This document shows positions 45,770 through 57,638 of a DNA stretch of 64,000 nt, in pieces. A program made the translations under genes and the position numbers. Under the pieces are notes generated by a model. That model was not told the origin of the DNA. It was given only the letters and a program-made list of their open reading frames with translations, and searched no databases. How positions within the stretch are numbered: the first letter of the stretch is position 1; every line of letters starts with the position of its first letter. This DNA is from Tubulanus polymorphus. Its lineage: Eukaryota; Nemertea; Palaeonemertea; Tubulaniformes; Tubulanidae. The stretch is from contig NC_134036.1 in the NCBI RefSeq assembly GCF_964204645.1, positions 10,280,704 through 10,344,703 of the forward strand, written 5' to 3'.

Positions 45770-46060
45770 TCATGATGATCTTTCTTTGCTTCCGTGATAG
45801 ATTATTTTAAGGCCTTCTAAATCTTTTTATTCCTATTTACTTAATTCCTATTTTACTTAATGAAACCCATTTATTAGGTAAAAATACCTTAAATTCTCTC
45901 ATTGTACTAACGTCACAGTAACTCAAATTTTTTTCTCCGTATTTAATCTTTATCTTTTCTAATTTTAATATTTTATGTTCAATTTCTTTTGAAACATCGA
46001 CTTACTTTTTTATTCCAAATTTTGCTGGTTTTATTCTGTTATTTATTATTACTAAGAATG
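45770..46060 (-). pseudogene. Relic of the OB-fold-like protein
   Basis: The minus strand reads LEKIKIKYGEKNLSYCD and EFKVFLPNKWVSLSK, and later a GLKIIYHGSK segment. These parallel NIETITNKYGDKLVIH, FRTYLPDRFHRLSS and DLYFIYKGK of the 21807-22148 gene. Stops and small indels interrupt the frame. Confidence 0.55.
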
Positions 46061-46149
46061 GTTTTTTGGTAGAACGGCGCGTTAAGGTAGTTTTAAAAAA
46101 TTTAATCGGTCTGGTTTATTTTGGATTACTGTGCATGTCATTTGTCAGG

Positions 46150-46335
46150 ACATTAAACAGAAGAAGACTTAGGATAGTACCTTGCGACTCCACTAGTTAG
46201 ACTGACTTATTCCAAGATGAGGCGTTCCGTTGATTTCGGCTACAAGTTTTCGTCCTATCATTGATACCGTTTCCTAATAGCCTGTTTTGTAATGGCTGAT
46301 GTTGTGCCTTTTCAAATGCTTTGTCGAAATCCACC
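46150..46335 (-). pseudogene. LINE reverse transcriptase core fragment
   Basis: The minus strand from 46332 reads VDFDKAFEKAQHQPLQNRL, the conserved 'DF.KAFD.V.H..L...L' RT motif region. A broken continuation includes a degraded (S)GVPQGT-like segment near 46180. Only about 60 codons are visible. Confidence 0.7.
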
Positions 46336-46621
46336 GTTGAACAGGATTTAAAGACTGTGCAGAAAACCCGTTATCGCTGCTTTGCAGCTATATTTAGTAT
46401 AATATTTTTGACAATATATGCACTCAATGATTTAATGGTGAGCCACAGGGCCACTGAACCTTTATTATTGATATACTGCCTCTTTATCAATGCCTTTTTA
46501 CATTTTCGTTATAGCGAGCATTTGAAGGATTCTCATCAACAACGGACGAGGTCTGTACATTTTGTGCTTTTTTGGTGCTATAATTCTCTTCTGATCTTTT
46601 CTGATCTAATATGGGCCAAGC

Positions 46622-47262
46622 GCTAAAAAGTTCAAGAGCCGTTTTCCCAATTTGATCTCTAAGGGGCGCTGTACGGGTGGCGCTTGTAAAATCTTTAAAT
46701 CACTTTTCGTCCTACAATTACAATCCGATCTTGACGAAACTTGGTATATAGTCACTACAGGCCAAGGAACAAAATGAAATAGAGCCGTTTTCCTTTAGGG
46801 GGCGCTGTACAAGTCAAACTTGTAAAATATTTAAGTCTGCTAGTCCTACAATTATTGTCTGATGTTGACGAAACTAGGTATGTAGATACTATGGGTTAAA
46901 AAGTTAAAAAGCCGCCTTCCAAATTTTAGGGGGTCCTGTACGCGTATGGCACTTGTAAAATCTTAAAATCGCTACTCGTCCTACAATTATTATCCAATCT
47001 TGATAAAGCTTGCTATGTTGATATTTGGGTCAAGGGCTAAAATGTTATTGAGCCGTTTTCCCAATTTGACCTCTAGGGGATGATGTGCAGGTCACACTTG
47101 TAAAATCTTTCAATTGCTACTTGTCTTACAACAATTATCTGATCTTGACAAAACTTGGTATGTAGAAACTATGGGTCAAGGGCTAAAAAGTTAAAGCCGT
47201 TTTCTGGATTTGAACACTTGAGCGTGCTGTGCAAGTGGTCCTTGTAAAATCTCATCATTAAA
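46622..47262. repeat. Tandem repeat, about 145-bp unit, four-plus copies
   Basis: Each unit contains GAGCCGTTTTCC, an AGGGGGCGCTGTAC-like word, CTTGTAAAATCTT, CGTCCTACAATTAT, GATCTTGACGAAACTTGGTATGTAG and GGGCTAAAAAGTTA. Units start near 46628, 46785, 46910, 47047 and 47195. A single inverted relative lies at 63627-63680. Confidence 0.85.
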
Positions 47263-47958
47263 CAGCGGAGCTGTATCTGCCGACAGGCTGCTTGTTTCAT
47301 TCATTTCATTTATATGTTTCTCAACCTTATTCAGATTTAGTTCTGTAAAATTTGTACGACATCATATGTACTTCCTGAAACCTGAAACTCGCGCTCAATG
47401 TCGTAAAAATGAGTCAGGGTAAGCAAAAAGAAAAAAAAATGAAAACTGCTGGTTATTAAGTGATGCATGAATTAAATTTGCTGTACTCGAGTATAGGCCT
47501 ATGTTTGATATTTCTAGGATGAAAACTGTGACTCCAATGTGGAAGTGAAATAACTAGTTTGCGAATTAGTAAATGTTTTTTCAAGGGTAAAAAATGTTGA
47601 CATCGCAAGTTGTCGAGGTACGCCTTTCACCATCTCTCATCCTCGGCAGGGATTTAAACCTGATGGCATCGCAAGACCCTGCCTGTCTGATTAGCTTTAG
47701 TGCGCGTATGTGTACTTGTGGGCCTAGCCAAACCTGCTGTACAATTGCTTAGACAAATTAGTAACCTATTGGCCTAAATTGAATAACCCGGGCGGAAGTG
47801 AAATTCTGATTTGCTTATAATGATATCATGACTTAGCTGTGCAGGAGGAATTCATTCCAGCAGGTTCAAATCCCTGTCATCTGTTGGGGTTAGGTATACA
47901 TGTATTCGATGAACCGAACCCTGAATTTTAACCCTCATATTCATCAACTTTTATGGTT
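47263..47958. other. Non-coding, two SINE-like B-box segments
   Basis: 47640-47710 (minus) and 47810-47890 (plus) carry B-box-like ends (CAGGTTTAAATCCCTGCCG; CAGGTTCAAATCCCTGTCAT). No protein gene is seen. Confidence 0.4.
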
Positions 47959-48159
47959 TTAGGAAAAAATAATTGATTCGCAAACGGATCCTCCGTCATC
48001 GTCTTCATTGTCATTGGGAAGTACTGGATCAAGTTCGGGATATTTAGGTGACATCAGTTCCCTCTCGGAGTCGAGTTGTTCCTCTGACAACATTCCTCGA
48101 TTGGCTAGGTTTGTATGTTCAGCATTAATCTGTCTAAATCTGTTGAATATGCTTGCCAT
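47959..48159 (-). CDS. Short acidic open frame, possible first exon
   Basis: A 66-codon frame starts MASIFNRFRQINAEHTNLAN and is acidic (NDNEDDDGG). It has an ATG with no clear donor site. It is 142 bases from a plus-strand frame pointing away, so the pair could share a bidirectional promoter. No family is recognised; it may be chance. Confidence 0.25.
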   Translation of the reverse strand: MASIFNRFRQINAEHTNLANRGMLSEEQLDSERELMSPKYPELDPVLPNDNEDDDGGSVCESIIFS

Positions 48160-48300
48160 CTTGTAAATTTTCCCAAATTGTCTGGAATTTGTGATTTTTT
48201 TAAAAAAGTTTAAAAGGTCCGTGGAACCCTAGTTTTCGGATGCAATCCAACATTCTGATGTTAAACGGTCAGTACAGAGCAGCCTGAATCATGTCAGCGA

Positions 48301-48502
48301 ATGCCGCGTGTTCTACACGCCACGCTGACCAGTCGAAATCTACAGACCACATCATCATCCGACCTATCACCGATAAGTAAGATGACCCCCTCGGCCATGG
48401 CGAGTGCTCACATGGCTGGTGAACTATTGAGTAGCGGTACCATGATCAGCGCACAACCGTCTTCGGAAGATTCAGAGTCCTTCATCAGGCCGAAACAAAT
48501 AC
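48301..48502 (+). CDS. Ser/Met-rich open frame ending at a strong donor, possible exon
   Basis: The frame reads a serine-, methionine- and alanine-rich segment (SSSDLSPISKMTPSAMASAH) and reaches a consensus donor AC|GTAAGTAAC at 48503. No downstream exon was found. Low confidence. Confidence 0.25.
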
Positions 48503-49844
48503 GTAAGTAACATGAGCGAGAGGCATCCCCAGTCAAAATCTTTGGGTGGCATGTTTGAAAAAATGAAAGAAATTGCCCATTGGCGAAGTGTGGTTTACCT
48601 TGAAAGCTAGAGGTTGTTTGGAATAAGGGCATAGCTTGAAAATCTTTTTAATTCGTGAATTCAATGTTCTACAAGTTTAGATATTGCATTTTAACTTTCT
48701 TAAAGGATTATTTTGTAGTCAAATAAGACCAAAGATATACATTTTTTTACGGTCCACATCCAACATTTGTAGGGTACAGGTAGGCGCGGCATGGAAACTA
48801 TTTTATATTTTCAAAGAAACATTTTTCATAATATGAAAAAATATCCAAATAAAAATCATATGATGTCACATATCAGAGGGTGAATGAATGTATGGCCGCG
48901 GAAGCTAAAATACCAGTGCAGTAAAAAATCGGCGTATTAGATCATTTTAAACCCTGGAATTTACCACTACAATATCCAGACCTCGACCTATACCTATAGT
49001 TTGCTGCTTAGTATTTTCAGGTCACAAGAAATTACAATTTATCACAAATTCTATCAAACAGAAAACACAGCGCTCATCTTCTGCTGATGAAATGTCAAAC
49101 GCGCCAGCAAGCAGCATTACCGTATCACTATAGTAGTGTATACTGTACGCGCCTGTGTTTGTGTGTGCAACAGTCTAATTTCATACGCGAGAGCTAAGAA
49201 TGTTCCGCCAAAAACGGTTTTTCGTAGAATTCTAACAATGTTGACCACGTCATCGATGGTAGCTCGCCATACCTCAATCGCATCGATTATACGTCGTTTA
49301 AGCCGAGAACCAATGAAACAAATGCTCACATAAAAAAAAAACGTACCGCGATTTTACATGAATTAGCTCAATGCCAACTTCATATCGCTGACAAAGTAAA
49401 GCAAAAACCCTGGGCTTTTTAGCTAGAGTTTTGATATATGGTGACAGCATTCTGTTGAAAAGTTTGTTATTTTGAACAATTGTTTGTGTATTCAGTGGAG
49501 ATGCAATGGATTTTGCAAATCTGGTATTCACTGGATGGAAGATTCTTAGCATTTCAACAAATTTCATCTTGAAGCATGTTGCTTTTGCTGTCAAAATGCT
49601 GGCATGGGTTGTTGATTGATCTGTCCCTGTGATCAATACAAATTATTTCTAAAATCTGGGGGGTCAGTGCAGCTTGTCTTGAAGGGGATTACTTACAGTC
49701 TAATTAATCAAAATATGGAGTTACATATCGTGATAGTGAAACGATTTTAAGTGTCGTTCGATCTTAGTGGTCGTTGTTTTCTTTTTGCTTCGTCGCTTTC
49801 GCTACGATATCTCTTAAGTGAACGACTTATGTTATATATCTTAC
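48503..49844. other. No gene recognised
   Basis: The minus-strand frame 49636-49298 (112 codons) shows no domain. No repeat structure is seen. Confidence 0.35.
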
Positions 49845-52086
49845 CTATCGGTATCTCTTGTTACCGATAACCTAATTGTAAACGATTTGCCTAGCTCCTA
49901 GAATCCGGGATATAAAAAGTGTACTTAACTTAACTCAGTAGTTTGCCTTTATCTGGTATAATATGATATATGTTTATTCCATTATCCGATATATAATTTC
50001 TTCCATGGTGTGGCTACAATCCTATAGTCGACCCGTCTGATCCAGATCCAATCCCTCGGCTAATCTCCCGTACGATCCCGATCTGATCTCTCGGTTATCC
50101 TCTCTCTACTACTCTACTATTTCTCCTCTCTTACTTGGTCTCGTTCTCCCCGAATCTACTGAACTAACCCTTTTTATCCCCAGAATATCACCCCAAGTCT
50201 CAATCCCTTTCCATTAGTTAATTACTAAATAAACTCCCAAACATTCTATATACAATAGTATTACTAAAATACTCTATAAATCTCTACAAGTAGAGAGATC
50301 GCCACTCAAGACCATGGTTTCAACCAATGCTTATATAATGATAAGCCTAATGGATACTATGAATTGGAACAATGAAGCCTAAAGATGCCAGTTTGAAGGG
50401 TCTTAATTGTCGATCTACACTAAATGTTATAAACACACAGCAGATGTTCTGCCCTAAAGTTACATGAAAAATATTTTACAAACAGCATTACTATTTAGCC
50501 AAAATAGCTAAATCGTAACACTCGCCTGGGCTTAATTAAGTGCCTGTCCTCAGGTACTTCACAAAGGAAACCATCATGTCTCGCAACAAAAATAAAGAAA
50601 TCATACGCACAAAATATTCAATTCAATTCAAATCCTTGAGGGATGGAAATCGAAAAAAACATTACGCACATGACAATTGCTTTGGACTATACACACGATT
50701 CCGCTAATCCTCGATACAATTAACTATATACAGTGCTTCTCTGTTGAAGGCAAAACCAAAAATCTAGAACCTAGTCTTAAATCTGACATCCAAAATCAGA
50801 AGAGGGTAAACTCCTGCTTTTCTGTGCTGGAGTGTAGTCTCCAGAGGAAACCAATACATTTATCCGTCAGCAATTCCAGTAGAACTGGACGTTCCAACTC
50901 CCTACTTGACACGTGGATCATCCTGGTTCATCTCATCGTGGACTTCGATGTGGGGGCTGGTACATCTTATTCCTTGGTAATCCACGGTGGTTGGTCATCA
51001 GCTCCTGGTCTTTTGGTCAGCAGTCGCGCGCGCATGTCAAGTAGAGCCTACCATGCATCCCAGCCTAGATATAGACTTTGTTCAGGGAGGGGACGGATTG
51101 GAATAAATGTATAGGTGACCATTCTAGCCCTAACCTAAGAGGATCAGCTTTTCCAAAATTAATCAATCTTCTGTTGCGTCTATTGTAACAGTGTCCCTGA
51201 AAGCAAAAGAACAAAAGCCAATTCTCTGCGCATGGAAGTTCGACCGATACCATTACCGAATGAATGATTTAATGAGTTTAAATCTGTACAATCGTAAAAT
51301 TGTCCTACCCCGCCTGGGCTTTTATGGTTAACTATATTCTAAATTCTCGACTATTTATAAATGACCGCCCATCTTTCAACACAAAAATCCACACTTGGCT
51401 CTATCCTATACCTCATACCTCAATAAATTTCTACCTGAACTCTATTTTCAATATTTATCTCGACAATTTATATCTGACCCCCCGCCTGGGCATTTTAAAT
51501 TTGACATGCCCACATGTCTTGACAGACTATTTCCCCTAGCCCCGGGTCCGAGTTCAACACGTGGTGCCGGTACGTATGACTGGGGTGCCCATAATGCTCC
51601 TTGCGCACAGGGTCACTGCCATCACACCCTCCGCTTATCACAACTTAAAATTCTATTAAATAAACACGATTCTTTTCATGCACGACTATTTACAACGATG
51701 CCCCTGCGGATCTTATTAACTTTTAATGCGGCTCCTGTGGTATGTATGACTGGGGTGCCCATAATGCTTCTTGAGCACAGGGTCACTGCCATCACACATC
51801 CTACTAACCACAACTTTGTCACGCAACGGTGGAGGTTTCCCTCGAATGTGAGCCTTATCTCTTTTAACTCCAACCCGGTTCTGATATCTGCATTCTACTG
51901 GCCCGATATGTTTTACCCCAGGTTTAAACACACTTGTATAATGGTGCGAATGCTCCACAGAACTAATACGAGGGACAAAGTACTGAGTTAAGTTAAGTAT
52001 ACTTTTTATATCCCGGATTCTAGGAGCTAGGCAAATCGTTTACAATTAGGTTATCGGTAACAAGAGATACCGATAGGTAAGATATA
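49845..52086. mobile_element. 2.2-kb element with about 105-bp terminal inverted repeats, non-autonomous
   Basis: 49845-49947 and 51980-52086 are near-perfect inverted copies; both include CGGTATCTCTTGTTACCGATAACC, AAACGATTTGCCTAGC and CCGGGATATAAAAAGT (orientation of the left copy). The interior has no recognisable transposase. It contains a direct duplication of about 60 bp (51573-51630 and 51743-51805, GTATGACTGGGGTGCCCATAATG) and repeated CCGCCTGGGC words. Open frames at 50677-51114 and 51395-51991 have no assigned family. Inverted terminal repeats of this length suit a DNA transposon; a DIRS-like inverted-repeat element is an alternative but no recombinase or RT is seen. Confidence 0.75.
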
Positions 52087-53186
52087 TACGGTACAGCCTA
52101 GATAAAACTTCCCACAAAACGCGTTTAAACCGCGGTTAAAACAAGATTATTTTACACGCAGGTGCAACTTCGTTGCGCGCTTGTTCCAGGCGCGATTAAA
52201 CGCGAGTGCGTATAAGACGCGCCTAAATCGCGTGTTAAAAGTCGCGACTATTTTGCCCTCTCGCGTTTAATCGCGATGAACAAATTATCAATTAAATTTT
52301 ATTCAGTATCATCATACGTAAGTGCCACCTGCGGCAAGTGTAGTCGTCAATAATGTTCAATTCAATTCAAGGTCGTCGTTAAATCTTGTGGATCCGGAAA
52401 TAAAATTTACAATCAAAGGTGGTATGATGGCAGAAATACGTAATATATGATATGAATTCATAGTGTTGTAGGAAACATATGTTAACCCTGACTATTTGTT
52501 ACAACAACGGCTAATAAAAGCGGATCTGCAGTTTTACCAGCAGGTATCTACAGGTTAGGTAACTTTCACGTGTTGATGTTTTAGGACTGTTGCTTTTTTA
52601 TGACATGTTGCGTTGGTTTCCTCATGATGTCGATCGAATACTTTCACACACATCCGATTATAATATAAGCTTACCACCAAAATACCATGATACCATAACT
52701 AACTACGAAACAGGCTGCCTACACATTTATTTTTGTTTGTGATCAATACCATTTTAATATTTGATAGGGCCTCCTCGCTTGCCAGGGTTCGATGCCAACT
52801 ACAACTACCCTGAAAATCAGCAATTATTTCCATTGCCTGAGCTTAGGCAATATATTTTTGCAATAGGCCTATCCTATTTGAAAATGTGAATTCATAACCC
52901 CTATTGCCGCCCCCCCCCCCCCCGGTGTATTGTCTTAAGGCAGCTACGTAATAAACTGGTGGGCCTCACAGGCCTCAATCAGCTCGCACTCGTAGGTGGC
53001 GTAATAGAAGGAACTGCAATGAATCAAACCCTGGCAACCATGGATGATACATAAGTGCGATAAGCCAATCAACTTCAACACAAATTAGTTTTATTCCTCA
53101 TTCTTTTTTGTGGTATCATTTCTTCAATTGTTTTATCTTGGATAGTCATTCATCATATTCTTTTACTCACTTTCAGTTTTGCAACC
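52087..53186. other. Non-coding; CpG-dense block and poly-C run
   Basis: 52118-52285 is dense in CGCG and repeats words such as GCGATTAAACGCG and CGCGGTTAAA in both orientations, unlike its AT-rich surroundings. A run of 14 C lies at about 52910-52923. A TTTCAG acceptor-like site at 53176 probably belongs to the first exon of the Tc1-like gene. Confidence 0.45.
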
Positions 53187-53934
53187 AGACTGTCACGGTT
53201 CCTGAACTTCGCTGAAAAAGCTGAAACACTGAAAAGCTGAAACGCTGAAATAAAAACGCTGAAATTTCAGGGAATTTCCGAAAAACGCCGAAATTTCAGG
53301 GAATTCCCGAAAAACGCTGAAATCGTGCTAGGTACCGACAATACACGTTTTGAAATTCTTTCCGGGCCGGTGTCCGCTGCCGAGTCCTGAACCGTCTTTT
53401 AGACTCTACCTTCGGTTACAGAGACATGCCTTGAGGTCGTCGTCATGTTCGACTTGATCGATTGCGTGGATTGTTAGATGTGTTTTTTGTTTTATGCATA
53501 TACCGGTACGATCTAACAATGAAATTATCACTTCATTTGAATAAATTCTTAATTACAGTAATATTAATTCTCAATATTTTTTCTTATATTTGGTGATTTC
53601 TTCCAACTTATCATTGCCAAGTCTCATACAAAAGTAGTAGCTGAATGAAAGTACAGCTAGTAAGGCTGAACCTGATAACCCAAATTAAGTGCTATCATGG
53701 AACTTATGACTACTTTGATTCTATTTTGGTGTGAATAAAGGTTCAACCGTCATAGTATACTGTACTTAGCATTACTACGATTGGGTTCCATATTTCTACA
53801 ATCTCTTCAAGGAAGGAGTCTTGGAGTGTCTTTCGTTCCCGGGTAGGCATCCTCGCTTGCCAGGAGACCAGTATCGCTCCCAAACTCGCTTCCACCTGCC
53901 CCCTGGCCTCACGACGCGCGATTTCATTACCGGC

Positions 53935-54160
53935 GTTTTAGCGAATGACGTCATATATCAACACGCGACAATACTTCCGTTTTCGCTACGTGTTCGCTGA
54001 TTGGTCCATTTACCGGGAAATTCCATAGATGCCAAATGTCGTTTGTAACAAGCGCTGTGATTGGCCCGACCTGATTCTGGTCGGCTAGTAACGACTCGAG
54101 GTCAAGCGGTTCGGAGAACAGCTTTAGTGTAGTGGGTTCGAATCCCTTGACAGGTGAAGA
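53935..54160 (+). mobile_element. SINE-like interspersed repeat, copy 2
   Basis: Same family and orientation as 14106-14350, nested inside the long-TIR transposon. The copy ends in GGGTTCGAATCCCTTGACAGG. Confidence 0.65.
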
Positions 54161-55285
54161 TGCCGGGTAGGGTACGGGGTAAAACCTGGTTTACTTTCTC
54201 TGTCTACTTGCTGGAGACTACTATCTGCAATGTATTGCAAGTTTTTATTTGTCTGGCTTATGAGAGTCGAACAACGTTTTCCCATACACAGGCTTGGCTT
54301 TAGTACTAGATGAAGGCTAGGCACTGCACATTGTGGATTGACTGGAACTCTAAACTCACAAAATTAAACGAGTCAACAAGAAAGATCCAATAATTTGACG
54401 TTTGTCTAAATATATTATTTAACAGCTTAAAATAATACTTAACACATTCTACAAGAATACACAAAAGAAATCAGTTCTTACATTATATCAGAATCAATAG
54501 TTCGCTTAACTCGGGCTTGAATTCTGGTTCCATTGCTTTATATTCTAATGAAATTCACTAGCATACCTTAGAATATTGCTTAGCTTAAGATAAAAAATTT
54601 GGTACCAGGAAAACGGGGAAGTAAAGTGGGTGTACTGTACATCCCCAATTGACTTATTTCTCTCTGGTTGAATCAAGTTATTACTGAAATAGCATTCGAA
54701 TAGCCATTTTGTTTTTAAAAGTTGTGTCGTTCAGCTATCCTGCTGCAAATTTCGCAGTTCAAGTTAACTAGTGCCATCTGATTTCTCAGTATCTCAAATT
54801 TGCACATTCTTAGCCCGAGTCTAAAAATAGAAAAAATGTGCATTTAAAGTAGGAAATAAAAGAATAGTGGCTAACACACTCTGGAGATATAGCCTATGGG
54901 GTGGGCCTAGTTTAAAAGCACTGAGGTCCGAGGGAACAGCACTTAGTAAATAAATACTGAAATCAAACTTACAAAACACCCAATACTTGAGATGATGTAC
55001 TTGACAAGAAGTGTGTCCAGCTGAGCAAATCAACTTTATCTATGACTCCTCCTTTTACCGTAGTAGTCTAAAAATAAGAATCGGTACATTTTTCTAACAG
55101 TTGGTATGTCATTTAAAAAAAAAAAACCTATTATTATCACAACACAGCAAATAAATTACAGTTGTTGAATGGTTTGCCCGATTTAGATTAATTGGTTGAC
55201 GCTAATTAGTATGACCTATAAGTAGGGGCCTACTGCATGTCATTGGCGTCAATCCATTCCATTCCACGGTGAATTAAAAAGAAAT

Positions 55286-55610
55286 TTAGTTAGATCCCTT
55301 TTGTCCAAAAGCTGCATCATTTATATAACTAGCTGTCAAATTTAATTTACCTCCTTCAGAGAATACCATAGTCCGTCGCCCATCAACGTGTTGACAAAAG
55401 AAAAGTTGCTTATAATCCTGTTTTAAACATGAACGATAGAAGTAAACCATATTCTTGGAATATTGAGCATAGTGTTTAAGTTGGCTTGCTCGGTTTGTGA
55501 ATGGGTTTTCCTCATCATGCTGCCTGTATGCATTAAAAATCCGGATTTCAAGCGAATTAATTTGTTCAACAAGTGGCCCTCTAGAAGTATACTCCACACA
55601 TACTGCCCAT
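55286..55610 (-). CDS. Open frame inside the long-TIR transposon, unknown
   Basis: A 103-codon frame (55597-55286) includes YFYRSCLKQDYKQLFFCQHVD, with spaced Cys/His residues that could be a remnant of a zinc-finger N-terminus of a transposase. It is the only sizeable frame in the element and begins next to the right TIR. Family assignment is not possible by eye. Confidence 0.3.
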
Positions 55611-55865
55611 GCATGTCTCTGTAACCGAAGGTGGAGACTAAAAGACGGTTCAGGACTCGGCAGCGGATACCGGCCCGGAAATTATTTCAAAACGTGTATT
55701 GTCGGTACCTAGCACGATTTCAGCGTTTTTCGGGAATTCCCTGAAATTTCGGCGTTTTTCGGAAATTCCCTGAAATTTCAGCGTTTTTATTTCAGCGATT
55801 CAGCGTTTCAGTGTTTCAGCTTTTTCAGCGAAGTTCAGGAACCGAGACTGTCAGTGCTTGTTAGA

Positions 55866-57638
55866 ATGGGTAGGCTGTCTTTATACGAGCGACAAAGAGC
55901 TAGTACTCTTTGGGAACAACCAAATTCAACACTGTCTACAGTTCATAGTGCCCTAGCTCAGGAAGAAATAGTGATTAGCAAGAAAGGATTGCGGCAATTG
56001 ATCCAGAAAATTCAAACTACCAATAGTGTTTTGGATCTACCTAAAACAGGTAGAAAACCAAAATTAGGATTACATCATTTAAGTTTTATTGACCGGTTTA
56101 TGAGACAGGATCCTGAGCGTACTGCAAGGGAAGTTCAACGTGCACTTCAACTGAATTACGACATTCAATTTTTGATTTCTAGCATCAAACGTGTCAGAAG
56201 AAATCTCGGATGGCGCTATACAGGAACGAGATATTGCCAATTGGTCAGGCATGTCAACACTATTGTGAGATATACTTTTGCTGTACAGTGCTTGGCAGTT
56301 AATGAGACTGATGAATGTAGTGTTCCTCTAGGACAGAATGTTGGCCAATGTTTTCGAAAAGTTGGCGAACCCAGGCAACTAATCCCTCGACCAAAGCATC
56401 CGCTTAAAGTAAGTGATTTAAGTGGCAAACACATTATTGTATTCAAATAAATTCTTAGATTTCATACCGAAGTTCAGAGTGTTCGCTCATCTGATTGCAA
56501 TATTCACAATCGTTTGATAGAGCCAATCGCTGGCGAGCTTTAAATAATGTTTATTTGACGATCAATACTTGATTTTCTGGATGTCACGTACAACTTCATT
56601 GTCTTTAGTCTGTTAGCGGGTTATTGCGTTCAATTTAGCTGATAGGTGGCAAGTGTGTGCAGAATTGAGTTAAAATAGCATTTTAATCTTTGATTTTTCA
56701 GCTTCATGTTTGGGCTGGTATTTCCATGCGAGGATGTACAAATATCTGCATATTTGAAGGTATAATGGATTCAGACTTCTACCAAAACATACTCGAAACC
56801 CATCTCATACCATTCATTCAGAGGGAGTATCCTGAACACCATAGGTTCCAGCAAGACAATGATCCTAAGCACACATCCAGGTACGTACATATTTATTCAG
56901 TATCATAGGCCTACAAACAATGGGGTACCTGCAAAACCAGCCCCGCCAGATGGTGTGATAAGCAGAAGGTCGTCACCAATCTATATATTATCACAGCACC
57001 CACCAAATAAACAATACTTTCATTCCTCTACTCGGATATCGGTAGGCTATAGTTTTCATGAATAATTGATTCAGAGAAAAGATCATTTAAATTCAATTGA
57101 AATGTAGAAGAAATCAAACGCGGACGACTAATTATCTACTAGCAAACCTGGCGGATCATCGCCTGCCCTACAGTAGCACTGTGGGTCCCCCATTTCACCA
57201 CGTGCCATTCATCTTGTATCTTGTTCTCATTAATACATTGCCTTCATACCACCTCCCAATGTAGTGTTTGTATGTCTTTCAATAATTCTATTAATTCAAA
57301 TGTTGCTAGTCACTTTAATAATTCCAGTATCTCCTTGTGTAATAAACTCATTTTTCTCTTGATTTTGAGCGACCGCTCAGTGGCTCAGAGACAACGACAT
57401 CCACCATTGGCCGACCCCACCGGAATCTCCAGACCTTAACCCGATTGAGCTAATGTGGGCAGCACTAAAACAACACGTGAATCGTCATGTTAAACCCACC
57501 ACGAAAGAACAATTGGTTGCAGGTATATGTCAGTTTTGGAGAACAGTGACCGCAGAAACCTGTCAAAAATATATTAGACACTTACACAAAGTACTTCCAG
57601 TTGTTGTTGCTAATTACGGCAGAGCATCAGGTTATTAA
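55866..57638 (+). CDS. Tc1/IS630-type transposase, intact, three exons
   Basis: Exons are 55866-56408, 56702-56884 and 57381-57638, all phase 0 with GT-AG sites. Together they give 327 codons plus stop, the normal length of a Tc1-like transposase. Exon 1 has two helix-turn-helix regions (LSLYERQRASTLWEQ; ARE...IKRVRRNLGW) and the first Asp in ETDECSV. Exon 2 carries HVWAGISMRG and HRFQQDNDPKHTSR with the second Asp. Exon 3 carries WPTPPESPDLNPIELMW with the catalytic Glu. Removing the introns gives the family's usual continuity at both joins. Such elements normally lack introns, so this may be a captured host gene or an intron-bearing lineage. A 2.65-kb transposon is inserted 21 bases upstream of the ATG. 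Confidence 0.85.

Larger units (their letters stand above)
45170..46065. mobile_element. Relic of a second Maverick-like element
   Basis: Three parts correspond to parts of the 17-29 kb element: the one-TM basic protein (45228-45597, plus), the TCTCACTACTTTTGT and TGTCCAGAT segment (45650-45712) and the OB-fold-like protein (46060-45770, minus). Order and orientation differ from the main element, so this is a rearranged remnant of a related, not identical, element. AT-richness is confined to these limits. Confidence 0.75.
53196..55844. mobile_element. 2.65-kb DNA transposon with about 233-bp TIRs and 9-bp target duplication
   Basis: The termini CGGTTCCTGAACTTCGCTG (53196) and the complement ending at 55844 begin inverted repeats that extend to about 53428 and 55611. 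AGACTGTCA is duplicated exactly at 53187-53195 and 55845-55853. Long TIRs with a 9-bp duplication are characteristic of Mutator-like elements; Merlin-type (8-9 bp) is possible. The TIRs contain internal GCTGAAAYRCTGAAA repeats. No transposase is clearly recognised inside, so it appears non-autonomous. It carries a SINE-like insertion. A palindrome built from its ends lies at 40597-40775. Confidence 0.9.

Noticed and set aside
49298-49636. 112-codon minus-strand frame
   Set aside because: No recognisable motif or splice site; length is within chance for this composition.
50677-51114. 145-codon frame in the 2.2-kb TIR element, considered as transposase
   Set aside because: No DDE spacing or helix-turn-helix is visible; kept only as unassigned interior sequence.
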